From assembly GCA_903840265.1 (NCBI GenBank), contig CAIMFH010000091.1:1-64000 (forward strand): a DNA stretch of 64,000 nt, read 5' to 3'. The translations under genes were made by a program, and so were the position numbers. Shown piece after piece: positions 7,264 to 16,219 of this stretch. Below the pieces are notes generated by a model, which saw only the letters and a list, made by a program, of their open reading frames with translations, was not told where the DNA came from and did no database searches. The first letter of the stretch is position 1; every line of letters begins with the position of its first letter. Source of the stretch: an uncultured Schlesneria sp. (lineage in GTDB: Bacteria; Planctomycetota; Planctomycetia; Planctomycetales; Planctomycetaceae).

Positions 7264-8274
7264 TTAGAAATCTGCGTCGAGCACGATGCGATAGCGAGCT
7301 TTGCCGGATTCAAGACGTTCGAAGGCTTCGTTGATGCGGCTCATCGGGTAGTGTTCTGTTTGGGGCGAGACTTCGTGTCGCGCGGCGAAGTCGAGCATTG
7401 TCGCGATGTCAACGGGTGAACCTGTGGGTGAGCCGGATACGCTCTTTTGACCCATAATCAGCGAGAACGCTGCGACGGGGATTGGTTCCAGGACGCCCCC
7501 AACAAAATGCAGTCGGCCATTTGGAGCCAAGGCTCCCAATAAGGCCGTCCAGTCGAGTGTCACGTTAGCGGTGACAATCAACAGATCGAGTTGACCGGCC
7601 AGTTTTCCGATGGCGGCGGAATCGCGGCTGGAGACAACCTTGTCGGCTCCGAAGCCGCGGGCTTCGTCGAACTTACTTTCGCTGGACGTGAACGCGGTGA
7701 CTTCACAGCCATAGGCCGAAGCGAACTTCACGCCCATGTGACCCAGGCCACCAATTCCGACGATACCGACGTGACTCGTCGGCTTGGCGTACATCGCGAT
7801 CGGATTGAAAGCGGTGATGCCTCCGCAAAGCAGCGGGCCTGAGTCAGCGACGTTGATCTTTTCAGGAAGCGGAATCGCCCAAGCCCAGTGCGAGCGAACA
7901 CGAGTGGCAAAGCCGCCGTGATGACCAGCGATCGTGGGCTGAGCTTGCGAACAGAGATGTTGGTCGCCAGACAGACACTGACGGCAGTGCATGCAGCTGG
8001 CCGAATTCCACCCCACACCGACTCGCTGACCGACCTTCAGGCCTTTGGCCGAGGGCCCTACGGCGACGACTTTACCGACCGCTTCATGTCCGAGGACTGA
8101 GGGGTACTGCGAGAATCCCCAGTCGTTGTTCAACATCGACAAGTCGGAGTGGCAGAGGCCGCAATGTTCGACTTCGACTTCGACATCTTCGGCGCCCAAG
8201 GGACCGAGGTCGACCTGCTGTCGCACCAGTTTCTGTTTCGCTCCACCAGCTACCCAGGCATCGATAACGCTCAT
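7264..8274 (-). CDS. Zinc-dependent NAD(P) alcohol dehydrogenase (YahK/CAD type)
   Basis: A 336-residue medium-chain dehydrogenase that oxidises alcohols or reduces aldehydes. The catalytic zinc site is shown by 'HCGLCHSD' (around residue 37) and 'GHEAVG' (around 62). The structural zinc site is the four-cysteine run CMHCRQCLSGDQHLC (around 94-108). The Rossmann fold begins 'GIVGIGGLGHMGVKFA' (around 169), with the GxGGLGH pattern typical of cinnamyl-alcohol/YahK-type, usually NADPH-dependent, enzymes. Length and domain order are normal. It lies 64 bp downstream of an ene-reductase on the same strand, so the pair could reduce unsaturated aldehydes stepwise. Confidence 0.93.
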   Translation of the reverse strand: MSVIDAWVAGGAKQKLVRQQVDLGPLGAEDVEVEVEHCGLCHSDLSMLNNDWGFSQYPSVLGHEAVGKVVAVGPSAKGLKVGQRVGVGWNSASCMHCRQCLSGDQHLCSQAQPTIAGHHGGFATRVRSHWAWAIPLPEKINVADSGPLLCGGITAFNPIAMYAKPTSHVGIVGIGGLGHMGVKFASAYGCEVTAFTSSESKFDEARGFGADKVVSSRDSAAIGKLAGQLDLLIVTANVTLDWTALLGALAPNGRLHFVGGVLEPIPVAAFSLIMGQKSVSGSPTGSPVDIATMLDFAARHEVSPQTEHYPMSRINEAFERLESGKARYRIVLDADF

Positions 8275-8337
8275 CTGTTTTGCTCCGAATAGGAATTGAA
8301 CAGTCTTCCGCTGTCACACGCTTGTCACAAGACGATA

Positions 8338-9510
8338 CTAATTTTTCGATCCGACGGCCGCTTCCAATTGGCCAGATCGAGCTTTCGTCGCAGTGAGCAC
8401 CACTGCATCCTGGTAGAAAGGATAGTCGTTGTAGCCTCGGCGATCACCTCCGTAGAACGTCTCTCGATCATAGGCGTTCAGCGGTAGCCCGTGCTGGATT
8501 CGTTTCGGCAAATCGGGATTGGCGATGAAATGACGTCCGAACGCGACCAGGTCGGCATCGCCGCGTTCGACGATTGCTTCCGCATCGTCCGGTTCAAAGC
8601 CACCCGCCGCGATAATCTTACCGTGGAAGATTTTTCGCAACTGCGCCGATGCGACCGCTTCCAAGCCAGCTTCGGATACTTCTGATCCGACGATGCGGGG
8701 TTCGATAATGTGCAGATAGGCGAGCCCGAACTGATTGAGCTGATCGGCGACGTATCCGAAAGTCGCTTCGGGATTGCTGTCGCCCATCTGAGCCCACTGA
8801 CCGCTGGGAGCGAGTCTTACGCCGACGCGATCACCTCCCCAGACGGAGGCGATGGCTGCGCTCGCTTCCAGCAGGATGCGGGCTCGATTTTCGACAGGGC
8901 CGCCATAGGCATCGGTTCGTTTGTTGCTGCCATCCTGCAGGAACTGGTCGAGCAGATAGCCGTTGGCTCCGTGCAGTTCGACGCCGTCAAAGCCGGCCTG
9001 CTTCGCTCGTACGGCGGCCTGGCGATAGTCTTCGATGATGCCGGGGATCTCTTCGACCTTCAGTTCGCGAGCGGGTGAGACCGGCACCCACCCGTTGGCC
9101 GTGTAGGCGACTCCTTCATAGGGAACGGCTGATGGTGCGACGGGGGCGACTCCGCCGGTCATGTCTACATGCGATTGTCGGCCGACATGCCAGAGTTGCA
9201 GGAAGATGCGTCCTCCCTTGGCGTGGACGGCATCGGTGACTTTCTTCCAACCGGCGACTTGCTGATCGGAGTAAATCCCGGGAGCTCCCAGATAGCCGCG
9301 GCCGGTAACGGAGATCGTGGTCGCTTCCGCGATGATCAGCCCCCCTTCGGAAGCCCGCTGTCCGTAGTGTTCGGCCATTAGGTCGCCAGGAATATCACCG
9401 GGCTGTTCCGATCGCAGCCGAGTCAGCGGGGCCATCACAACACGGTGCGACAATGAATAAGGCCCGACTTGAACAGGCGAGAACAACGCGGGGGCGGCAA
9501 GTGTCGACAT
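8338..9510 (-). CDS. Alkene reductase, Old Yellow Enzyme family (NemA-like)
   Basis: A 390-residue FMN-dependent TIM-barrel enzyme that reduces activated C=C bonds of enones, maleimides or nitro-esters with NADPH. Family marks are 'VMAPLTRLRS' near the N-terminus, 'FLQLWHVGRQSH' (around 105), and 'GVELHGANGYLLDQFLQ' (around 178), which holds the His/Asn substrate ligands, plus 'RTDAYGGPVENRAR'. The phosphate-binding end is 'DLVAFGRHFIANPDL' (around 330). Two more homologues lie at 42499-43587 and 43631-44725. The alcohol dehydrogenase follows on the same strand after 63 bp, so a two-gene unit is likely. Confidence 0.93.
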   Translation of the reverse strand: MSTLAAPALFSPVQVGPYSLSHRVVMAPLTRLRSEQPGDIPGDLMAEHYGQRASEGGLIIAEATTISVTGRGYLGAPGIYSDQQVAGWKKVTDAVHAKGGRIFLQLWHVGRQSHVDMTGGVAPVAPSAVPYEGVAYTANGWVPVSPARELKVEEIPGIIEDYRQAAVRAKQAGFDGVELHGANGYLLDQFLQDGSNKRTDAYGGPVENRARILLEASAAIASVWGGDRVGVRLAPSGQWAQMGDSNPEATFGYVADQLNQFGLAYLHIIEPRIVGSEVSEAGLEAVASAQLRKIFHGKIIAAGGFEPDDAEAIVERGDADLVAFGRHFIANPDLPKRIQHGLPLNAYDRETFYGGDRRGYNDYPFYQDAVVLTATKARSGQLEAAVGSKN

Positions 9511-10059
9511 CTCGAATTCCTGAGCTATTGGGGGTTTAGGACGATCGCGAGGCGGGCGATGGATTGGATTTGCGTGTCCCAGTCGACTGGACAGCAGGAA
9601 TTACCGAGCCGGTCGGAAAACCTTACACCAACTCAATGGACTTCGAGCAGGGAAACGACTTTGAAACACAGAGGACTCGGAGAAAGACCAACGAGAATAA
9701 GCAGTGAACCACGGAATACACGGAAGTCACGAAATGAAAAACAGGAGAGGAAGGAGACCACGAATCTAACGAATCTCCACGAATCACGCGGGGGATCTGA
9801 TTCGTGCGAATTCGTCAGATTCGTGGTCTCCTTCCCTGTTGCTGTCCTTCTTCATTTCGTGACTTCCGTGGTTCAAAATTGCTTTGCTCCTTTCGCATGT
9901 TCGTCGACTTGAATCCGTTGATTGTGACGGATTTCAGTCAGTGGTGGCGTAATCGACGTGTTTGCGGATTCGCTCACACCGCCTTAGACTTCAATCGGGC
10001 ATCGCGTGACTCGATCTATTCTGCGATGAGCACTTGCACCTCTCGCACATTGGGAAACT
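9511..10059. other. Intergenic region with long imperfect inverted repeat
   Basis: About 550 bp with no convincing gene. The middle is dominated by the inverted repeat at 9703-9877. The open frames found here simply read through it. Confidence 0.6.
9703..9877. repeat. Long imperfect inverted repeat
   Basis: The left arm carries GAACCACGGA, GGAAGTCACGAAATGAA, GGAAGGAGACCACGAATCT and ACGAATC in order. The right arm carries their reverse complements in reverse order: GATTCGT, AGATTCGTGGTCTCCTTCC, TTCATTTCGTGACTTCC and CCGTGGTTC. The result is a ~175-bp cruciform or hairpin with a short GC-rich centre. It may be a MITE-like relic or an unusual 3' structure for convergent transcripts. Confidence 0.75.
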
Positions 10060-10638
10060 ATGCTGAAATCCTTGGCCGACAACTGGTGGATGGTCCTGAT
10101 TCGCGGATTATTTGCGGTGATCATGGGAGTCCTGGCGATCATGATGCCGGGGATCACCCTGATGACGCTGCTGATGGTCTATGGTGCATTTACTGTCGCC
10201 GATGGGATCACGGCCATCTGGATTGGGGTGGCAGCTAAGCATGGGCAGCGGATCTGGTGGGAGATGGTGGCGACGGGCGTGCTGGCAATTCTGGCGGGGT
10301 TGGTTGTGTCGCTGTGGCCGGGACTGACGGCGATGGTGTTTGTCGTGATGATTGGCGTGTTTGCGATCATTCGCGGCGTCTTCGAAATCGTCGCGGCGAT
10401 TCAGCTTCGCAAGGTGATCGATGATGAATGGATGCTGATCCTGTCCGGTGTGATCTCGGTCTTGTTCGGCGGCATGCTGGTGGCGCGTCCGGGCGAAGGG
10501 GCGATCGCAATGGTGCTGCTGATCGGAGCGTTTATGATCGCGATTGGTGCGATGATGATTGCCCTGGCGATGCGACTGCGGCACCTGTCGAAGCGGATGC
10601 ATGAACATGGACATCCGGCAACGACGCCGACGGTGTGA
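10060..10638 (+). CDS. HdeD/DUF308 family integral membrane protein
   Basis: A 192-residue inner-membrane protein with about six transmembrane helices arranged as three hairpins. It begins 'WWMVLIRGLFAVIMGVLAI', the family's characteristic first helix with the Trp and Arg. 'GITLMTLLMVYGAFTVADGI' and 'WWEMVATGVLAILAGLVVSLWPGLT' repeat the pattern. The C-terminus is His-rich and cytoplasmic-looking. In enterobacteria HdeD is linked to acid resistance; in other phyla the role is unknown. It stands alone, with a repeat element downstream. Confidence 0.88.
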   Translation: MLKSLADNWWMVLIRGLFAVIMGVLAIMMPGITLMTLLMVYGAFTVADGITAIWIGVAAKHGQRIWWEMVATGVLAILAGLVVSLWPGLTAMVFVVMIGVFAIIRGVFEIVAAIQLRKVIDDEWMLILSGVISVLFGGMLVARPGEGAIAMVLLIGAFMIAIGAMMIALAMRLRHLSKRMHEHGHPATTPTV

Positions 10639-10720
10639 TCAGGGGTTATTAGTCCTATCGAAGAAATGGGACTTATGCGACCCAGGGGACCTATGAACGA
10701 TTGCCGGAATTGAAGGTGCG

Positions 10721-10748
10721 CACCGCGCGGGCGATGCCCGCGCGGTTA
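10721..10748 (+). repeat. GCGCGGGGCGTTGCCC-type repeat, copy 2
   Basis: GCGCGGGCGATGCCCGCGCGGTTAACTAAG is shown here only by its core (GCGCGGGCGATGCCCGCG); it is a variant of the units at 1977 and 17157. It sits between the HdeD-like gene and the convergent S9 peptidase. Confidence 0.55.
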
Positions 10749-10772
10749 ACTAAGCGACGTTCGTTTGACGCG

Positions 10773-12722
10773 CTATTCCAGATTCAAGTGCTTCTTCAGG
10801 AACAGCACTTCGACGGCGCGTTGATAGTCGCTGTTGTCCTTCTTTGCGAAGCCGTGGCCTTCGTTGTTGGCGAAGATGGTCCAGACCGGGCGGTTACCGG
10901 CTCGGACTTTGGCGGCGATCTGTTCGGCCTCGAAGAACGGGACTCGTGGGTCGTTGCGGCCGTGGATCACCAGCAGCGCGGCGCGGATCTTGTCGGTGTT
11001 GTTGAGCGGGTCAATGCGTTCGAAAACAGCTTTCATCTGCGGGTCGCGTTCGTCTCCATATTCGGCTCGGCGCAGTTCGACCCGGTACGGAGCGGTTCGT
11101 TCGAGGAACGAGATAAAGCTCGCGATGCCGACGTTATCGATCCCCGCCTTGATGCGATCGCCGAAATTGGTGAGCGAGGCCAACGTCATATAGCCGCCGT
11201 ACGAACCGCCCGCCACAGCAACGCGCGACGCGTCCAGTTCCGGCTGCTTGGCAATCCAGTCGAGCAGTGCGCCGATGTCTTTGACGCTGTCCTCGCGCTT
11301 TTCGGCATTGTCGAGTTCCAGGTACTTCTTGCCATATCCCGCCGAGCCACGCACGTTGGGACAGATCACGGCGATCCCCAGTTCGTTCAAGTAGAACTGG
11401 ATGATGGGTGAGAAGAACGGCTGGTACTGCGATTCAGGTCCGCCATGGATACTGATGTAAACCGGAACGGGCCTTCGCGCCCCGGCCGGCTGCCGGTCTT
11501 CTCGCGGCTTGAAGTAGTAGGCCGGGATCAGGCGGCCATCGAACGACGGAAATTGGATCCGAGTCGGGGCGATGAATGCCGCGGGATTCAGGCCACCGAC
11601 TTCGCTGAACGTCCAGCGCGTGAGTTCGCCGCTGTCGAGGACCATTGTATAAACATCGGCGGGAGCGTCTGGACGAGCCAGTGTGAATCCCAGCCGCTTG
11701 CCGTCGGGTGAGAACTCCAGGCCCGAGACAATTCCCAGCGGCAGCTTCAGGTCGCGATAAGGGCCAACGCCTTTTGGAAGCAGATACAGCTTGCTGGCTC
11801 CGTCTTCGTTCACGGTGAACGCCGCGACGCCTGACGTTGGTTCGATCGCCAGATCGCTGATATCCCAGTTGATATTGTTCGTGATTTCCAGAAACGCCGT
11901 CGATCCCAGATCGTATTTCATCAGGCGACGAAATTCGGCCTGGGCATCCATGGCGATCAAGATCGAGTGATCATCGGCCGTGAAGGCCATCGGCCCCGCG
12001 GCGAACTTTCCTTTGACCGGAAACTGAATATCGGTTCGTTTGCCGGTTTCGACATCCAAGACCGCAGGATAGACCTCGTTGATCGAGACGTAGCGAGAAA
12101 TTAACAGCGACTTGCCGTCGTGAGACCAGTCATGCACATTCCACGTCTCCTTCTCGACCTGCATCAGCAGCTTCATCGATCCGGGCTGACGTGGATTGGC
12201 GAGGTAGATGTCGACATCGCGTCCGTTACGCTGATTGCTGGTGATCGCCATCAGCGACCCATCGTGGCGGATCGCGCCGAGCTGATTTCGCGACTTGCCA
12301 TCAGTCAGCAGAATCGACTGATACCGGAAGCGGTCCAGCAGCAGCACCTGATTGTTTTCGTTGCCGCCTGAATCCATGGACATCAGGATCGCGCCGTCAG
12401 TCCCTTTGGGGATAAACGTTCCCGAGACCGGTTCATCGAAAAACGTGATCTGTTCGCGCCGGCCACCCGGTTCATAAACTCGATGCAACTGCGACGAGTT
12501 TCCAAAGCGCGTCGAGATCAATACGCCGGTGCCATCGGGGGCCCAACCACGAAAGGCGGCACCGCGAACGCTTTGATATTGTGCCAACCGAGCGGCCAGT
12601 TCGGGCGGGACGACCGGGACATCCTGAGCTTCAATCGCAGCGGGTCGCCGAGGGTCATCTGCCGACCAGGCGACAGGGACGGTACTCAGAAATGTCAGGG
12701 TGAGCAGCAGACCGTTTTTCAT
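10773..12722 (-). CDS. S9 family serine peptidase (prolyl oligopeptidase type)
   Basis: A 649-residue exported peptidase with a signal peptide (residues 1-20, ending AWSAD). Residues about 50-390 look like the WD40-like/beta-propeller gate of dipeptidyl- and acylaminoacyl-peptidases, with repeated 'SHDGKSLLIS' and 'SPDGKRLGFT' blades. Residues about 400-649 are the alpha/beta-hydrolase. Its catalytic triad is visible: Ser507 in GGSYGG, Asp591 in HGRNDPRVP and His623 in NEGHGF. The enzyme probably trims short peptides in the periplasm. No operon partner; small membrane genes lie upstream on the same strand. Family assignment is firm, substrate unknown. Confidence 0.95.
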   Translation of the reverse strand: MKNGLLLTLTFLSTVPVAWSADDPRRPAAIEAQDVPVVPPELAARLAQYQSVRGAAFRGWAPDGTGVLISTRFGNSSQLHRVYEPGGRREQITFFDEPVSGTFIPKGTDGAILMSMDSGGNENNQVLLLDRFRYQSILLTDGKSRNQLGAIRHDGSLMAITSNQRNGRDVDIYLANPRQPGSMKLLMQVEKETWNVHDWSHDGKSLLISRYVSINEVYPAVLDVETGKRTDIQFPVKGKFAAGPMAFTADDHSILIAMDAQAEFRRLMKYDLGSTAFLEITNNINWDISDLAIEPTSGVAAFTVNEDGASKLYLLPKGVGPYRDLKLPLGIVSGLEFSPDGKRLGFTLARPDAPADVYTMVLDSGELTRWTFSEVGGLNPAAFIAPTRIQFPSFDGRLIPAYYFKPREDRQPAGARRPVPVYISIHGGPESQYQPFFSPIIQFYLNELGIAVICPNVRGSAGYGKKYLELDNAEKREDSVKDIGALLDWIAKQPELDASRVAVAGGSYGGYMTLASLTNFGDRIKAGIDNVGIASFISFLERTAPYRVELRRAEYGDERDPQMKAVFERIDPLNNTDKIRAALLVIHGRNDPRVPFFEAEQIAAKVRAGNRPVWTIFANNEGHGFAKKDNSDYQRAVEVLFLKKHLNLE

Positions 12723-12812
12723 CGAGTACCTGTCACAAATCGGCTAGTGCCGTGAGGAAAAGTTGCGGGAAATTTGAAACACAGAGGCACGGAAGAAGAC
12801 GGTGCGGACCAG

Positions 12813-13028
12813 CTAATTTGGGGATGGGGACTCTTTGGTCGTCACCTCAGCGTGAGTTGAGGTTGCCAATTGCGACCAAACCAAGCCGATAATCAGCGAT
12901 TGGATGGCCATTGCGCTCGCATGCACGAACCGATTCTGCATGGCTGGCGACATCGCGTAACAGAACGCGGCTATTGCAAAGCACACGTTGATTAGCCAGC
13001 AATAGAATCTCCGTTGATTGAATGTCAT
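12813..13028 (-). CDS. Small membrane protein, unknown function
   Basis: A 71-residue protein from the ATG at 13028, with GGAAATAG as a modest ribosome binding site. Two hydrophobic helices are evident: 'FYCWLINVCFAIAAFCYAM' (residues 8-26) and 'ASAMAIQSLIIGLVWSQLA' (around 37-55). A polar tail follows. Upstream in-frame sequence to 13157 overlaps the neighbouring gene and is less likely to be translated. It lies 56 bp downstream of a gene of the FFHGWRR membrane family and may be co-transcribed. I do not recognise a family. Confidence 0.5.
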   Translation of the reverse strand: MTFNQRRFYCWLINVCFAIAAFCYAMSPAMQNRFVHASAMAIQSLIIGLVWSQLATSTHAEVTTKESPSPN

Positions 13029-13084
13029 CTTACTATTTCCAACGCGGACGATGAGTATATCTTCAGCGAAACAAGCCCAGCATA

Positions 13085-13468
13085 TCACGCCCCCTTCCGT
13101 GGCTTCCAGAGAATCAGGTAGGCGGAGAACAAAGAGGTGATGAGGACGAGAAACCAATATTGAAGGATGAAATAGGGATGGTGTGCGATATCCGGGCCGC
13201 CCGTCTTATCCGACAGTCTTCGATCCGGATACAGGCTCGGAGGTATGTACATTCGACCCCAGTCCCAATCTTCCTCGCCTTGAGCGGCCCATGAACTGAA
13301 CACCAATTCCCCTCGTAACGACGCCACATCGAACTTGCGACCCAGAATGGTCATTCGCAGGTGGATCATCTCGACAGGGCTTCGCATCCACGCGATGAAG
13401 ATTACACACGCCATCACGAGCGTGATAACTCCCGCCTTTCGTCGCCAGCCGTGGAAGAAGGTGTGCAT
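13085..13468 (-). CDS. FFHGWRRK-family small membrane protein, paralogue 1
   Basis: A 127-residue protein with the same plan as the genes at 15622, 27023 and 55908. It starts MHTFFHGWRRKAGVITLVMAC, a short basic start running into transmembrane helix 1 (about 11-28). About 70 residues of probable periplasmic domain follow, containing a 'GEEDWDW' segment. A C-terminal helix ends 'SAYLILWKPRKGA' (about 103-125). Function is unknown; the N- and C-termini are the conserved parts, so interactions at the membrane edge may matter most. No partner gene is shared by all four copies. Confidence 0.75.
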   Translation of the reverse strand: MHTFFHGWRRKAGVITLVMACVIFIAWMRSPVEMIHLRMTILGRKFDVASLRGELVFSSWAAQGEEDWDWGRMYIPPSLYPDRRLSDKTGGPDIAHHPYFILQYWFLVLITSLFSAYLILWKPRKGA

Positions 13469-13502
13469 GGGGGGGGTCAGTCTTCAAACCAAACTTCTGA
13501 TC

Positions 13503-15293
13503 TTACTGAGGTGCCCACTCTGGTGGATCGGCTTCGAATGTCATTCGCTGGTGAGTCAGTGGGTGCGTGAAAGTAATTCGGCGGGCGAAGAGACAGAGCG
13601 GTAGTGAATCCGTGGTATGCGTCTGCGTGTCGCCCAGTAGTCGCCCCGGCAGGTAGGTCTGATCGCCGCAGATCGGCCAGCCCAGGTGCCACAGGTGAAC
13701 GCGGATCTGGTTCGTGCGACCTGTCAGTGGGACCACTTCCAGCAACGAGGTGTCGTCAGCGAATCGCTGCAGAACATGGAACTTGGTGTGGGCCGGGAGG
13801 CCTCCTTCGGTCACCGTGTCACGCGAACCCAGTTCACCCGAGCTGTCGGTCATTGCGGCGCGGCATTCGAATTGGTCGTCTGGCGGGTGCCCCTGGACTC
13901 GAGCCAGGTAGACCTTTTCGACTTCGCCTCGTTCGAACTGCGGTTGCACGAGACCGGCGATGCGACGTGTTCGCGAGAGCACCACGACGCCGCTGGTATT
14001 CGCATCCAGACGATGAGCGGGCCGCGGAGCCTGCGGTTTGTAGACTTCGCCCAGGATGTAGTGCAGTGTGTTGCGATTGAATCGGCCGCACGGATGCATC
14101 GGCAGCGGGGCCGGTTTGTGCAGGACCAGGATCGCTTCGTCTTCGTATAGAATCCGCAGGTCGGGGTTCACATCAGGCTCGACCGTCTGTGGCTTACGCT
14201 GGAGGTATCGCTCACCCGTGCGGACGATGTGATCGGTGCCGACCACTTGACCTTCCGGGCTGTACATCAGCCCTTCATCACAACGTCGCTGCCAATCGCT
14301 GAGCGGGACGTGTTCGAACAGGCCGCTCAAACAATCCAGGAGCGTGCGACCGTTGAAATAGGGGGGAACGGTGACCGGGCGGAAGTTGTCATAAGGCTGG
14401 CTGCCCGGCAGCGGGTTCGTGATCGCACGAATTGCCCGCTGGTGCCGAGCGAGTGATTCGGCACGTTGCTGCTCGTCACTTTTGTAGCAGTAAGGGCAGG
14501 AGACATCTTGTACGAAGCGGGGGTCACTCTGATCGTCGCCGTTGAGCGGTGTCTGGCAGGCGTGGCATTGGGTGGCATCGGTTTCGCGCAGAGTCGGATC
14601 GACGCCGACGCGATGATCGAACACGAAGCATTCGCCATCATAGTGAGCGTTGCCGCATTCTTCGAAGTACTTCAGGATGCCGCCGTCGAGCTGGTACACC
14701 TGCTCGAAGCCAGCCATCTGCATGTAGGGACCGGCCTTCTCACAACGGATCCCGCCGGTGCAAAACATGACGATCGGCTGTTTCTTCAGTTCATCGGGAA
14801 GCTTGTCGACAGCATCAGGGAACTCACGAAACTGATGCACGCCGATGGGGAGCGCGTTCTGGAAGGTGCCCAGCTTCACTTCATAGTCGTTGCGGGTATC
14901 CAGCAGCGTGATCGGCCGTCCTTCATCCAGCCATTGCTTCAGTTCTTTCGCTGCCAGCTTTGGCGCCGTGCGTTGAGCGGGATCGATTCCCTCGACGCCA
15001 AACGCGATGATCTCTTTCTTGATCTTCACCAGCATCCGATGAAACGGCTGATAGTCGCTCTCGCTGAACTTACCCTGCAGCGTCTGCAAACCGGGGATCG
15101 CCTGCAACGCCTCCTGCAGCCGGTAGACCTGATCGTGTTCACCCGCGGCGAAGAGATTGACTCCTTCGGGGCTGATGAGGATTGTCCCCTTCAGACCCCA
15201 CGTTTTGCATTGCAGAGTCAGTTGATCGCGCAACGATTTCAGATCGGTCAGAGGAGCGAATTTGTAAGCGGCAATGTTGGTAAAAGTCGGCAT
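13503..15293 (-). CDS. TrhO (tRNA U34 hydroxylase)-RluA pseudouridine synthase fusion
   Basis: A 596-residue fusion of two RNA-modifying enzymes. Residues 1-270 match TrhO/YceA: an N-terminal acylphosphatase-like domain, then a rhodanese domain with active-site Cys178 in FCTGGIRCEKA. A C-terminal zinc-like cluster CHAC...CPYC lies at 243-269. TrhO hydroxylates uridine 34 of certain tRNAs to ho5U. Residues about 300-596 are an RluA-type pseudouridine synthase, with catalytic Asp430 in HRLDANTSG and the later 'GRTNQIRVHLWHLGWPICGD' motif. The ATG at 15293 is preferred to an upstream TTG because TrhO homologues start near 'TNIAAYKF'. Substrates of the second half are unknown. Confidence 0.92.
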   Translation of the reverse strand: MPTFTNIAAYKFAPLTDLKSLRDQLTLQCKTWGLKGTILISPEGVNLFAAGEHDQVYRLQEALQAIPGLQTLQGKFSESDYQPFHRMLVKIKKEIIAFGVEGIDPAQRTAPKLAAKELKQWLDEGRPITLLDTRNDYEVKLGTFQNALPIGVHQFREFPDAVDKLPDELKKQPIVMFCTGGIRCEKAGPYMQMAGFEQVYQLDGGILKYFEECGNAHYDGECFVFDHRVGVDPTLRETDATQCHACQTPLNGDDQSDPRFVQDVSCPYCYKSDEQQRAESLARHQRAIRAITNPLPGSQPYDNFRPVTVPPYFNGRTLLDCLSGLFEHVPLSDWQRRCDEGLMYSPEGQVVGTDHIVRTGERYLQRKPQTVEPDVNPDLRILYEDEAILVLHKPAPLPMHPCGRFNRNTLHYILGEVYKPQAPRPAHRLDANTSGVVVLSRTRRIAGLVQPQFERGEVEKVYLARVQGHPPDDQFECRAAMTDSSGELGSRDTVTEGGLPAHTKFHVLQRFADDTSLLEVVPLTGRTNQIRVHLWHLGWPICGDQTYLPGRLLGDTQTHTTDSLPLCLFARRITFTHPLTHQRMTFEADPPEWAPQ

Positions 15294-15621
15294 GCTGAAT
15301 AACGGGCGTTTCGTACAGGGCAACAAATAGAGTCATCGAATCGAGGACGATCTTACACCGGGATGCCGTGTCGGCACTCGTAATTCTCATTCGATGGTCG
15401 AGTTGACGCCCCGTGAGAGCAAATGCCTTGCGGCGTTTGTGTCCTCACGAACCAGACACGATCTCGACCATGAACGGCACGAGCGGTAGGCGATCAGGCC
15501 CCGCCACGGCTAGAATGAGAAGATATCCCGGCGAGACCGCTTTTTCAAAGAGGCAGCCGTGCATGCGACAAAATGGGTATGGTCAGTTTGAATTAATATT
15601 CGGAATCGCTGGCTGATCGGA

Positions 15622-15999
15622 CTACTTCGCCCGCTTCCGTGGCTTCCAGAGAATCAGGTAGGCGGAGAGCAGGGTGAGAGACATGATTATCACCCAATGT
15701 GGAGCCATTGCCCCATCTTTATCAAGACGCCAAAAGGGTTGAGGGGCGTCTCTCTTCGCAATCGCATAATGCGGAATGGACTCCCAATCGAAATTGATAG
15801 ACCGCTTGGGGTCTTCCTCGCCGCGCACGAGCAAGAAACGACCCTCTGTATGAAAGCAAGCAACGGCAACATTTGAGATCTGTACCCATACCAATTCTTG
15901 GGCTTGATAGCTTCGCGCCCAACTGATGGTCAGCGCACATGCCATCACCAGCGTGGCAACACCCGCCTTTCTTCGCCAGCCGTGGAAGAATGCCCACAT
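15622..15999 (-). CDS. FFHGWRRK-family small membrane protein, paralogue 2
   Basis: 125 residues, starting MWAFFHGWRRKAGVATLVMAC and ending LTLLSAYLILWKPRKRAK; the ends are almost identical to those of the gene at 13085. Helix 1 spans about 11-28 and helix 2 about 103-120. The middle domain differs, with 'GEEDPKRSINFDWESIP' retained as a weak echo of GEEDWDW. The nucleotide sequence of the last ~50 codons also matches the 13085 gene, pointing to recent duplication or gene conversion. GAGGCATCTC precedes the start. Unknown function. Confidence 0.75.
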   Translation of the reverse strand: MWAFFHGWRRKAGVATLVMACALTISWARSYQAQELVWVQISNVAVACFHTEGRFLLVRGEEDPKRSINFDWESIPHYAIAKRDAPQPFWRLDKDGAMAPHWVIIMSLTLLSAYLILWKPRKRAK

Positions 16000-16022
16000 G
16001 AGATGCCTCTCTACAAACGAAC

Positions 16023-16047
16023 AAGCCCCGAGTTATCGCCGGGGCTT
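16023..16047 (-). terminator. Possible terminator
   Basis: On the minus strand, AAGCCCC and GGGGCTT pair around GGCGATAACTC, followed by a T-rich stretch. It would end transcription coming from the 16220-16993 gene, just before the small membrane gene. The T-run is interrupted, so confidence is moderate. Confidence 0.5.
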
Positions 16048-16156
16048 CTCGGATTCAATCCCAATTGAATCCGTCAGGCGAGACAGAAGGTCAAACTGAC
16101 CCACTGCCGAGAAAAGAGAAGATGGAACGCAAGCACAATATACAAAGAGACAGATG

Positions 16157-16178
16157 CTCCCGTGCCATGGCACGGGAG
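16157..16178. repeat. Perfect 22-bp palindrome
   Basis: CTCCCGTGCC and GGCACGGGAG flank a central AT, forming a perfect inverted repeat about 40 bp past the end of the gene at 16220-16993. It could be a protein-binding site or a 3' stem; its position after a gene favours the latter. Confidence 0.55.
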
Positions 16179-16219
16179 TTCATCCCGTCATTGTCATCGC
16201 AACCCGAAGTCCAACGAGA

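Noticed and set aside
9804-10238. 144-codon frame before the HdeD-like gene
   Set aside because: It runs out of the inverted repeat and overlaps the true start of the HdeD-like gene in another frame.
14466-15302. 278-codon plus-strand frame
   Set aside because: It is the antisense shadow of the TrhO part of the fusion gene.
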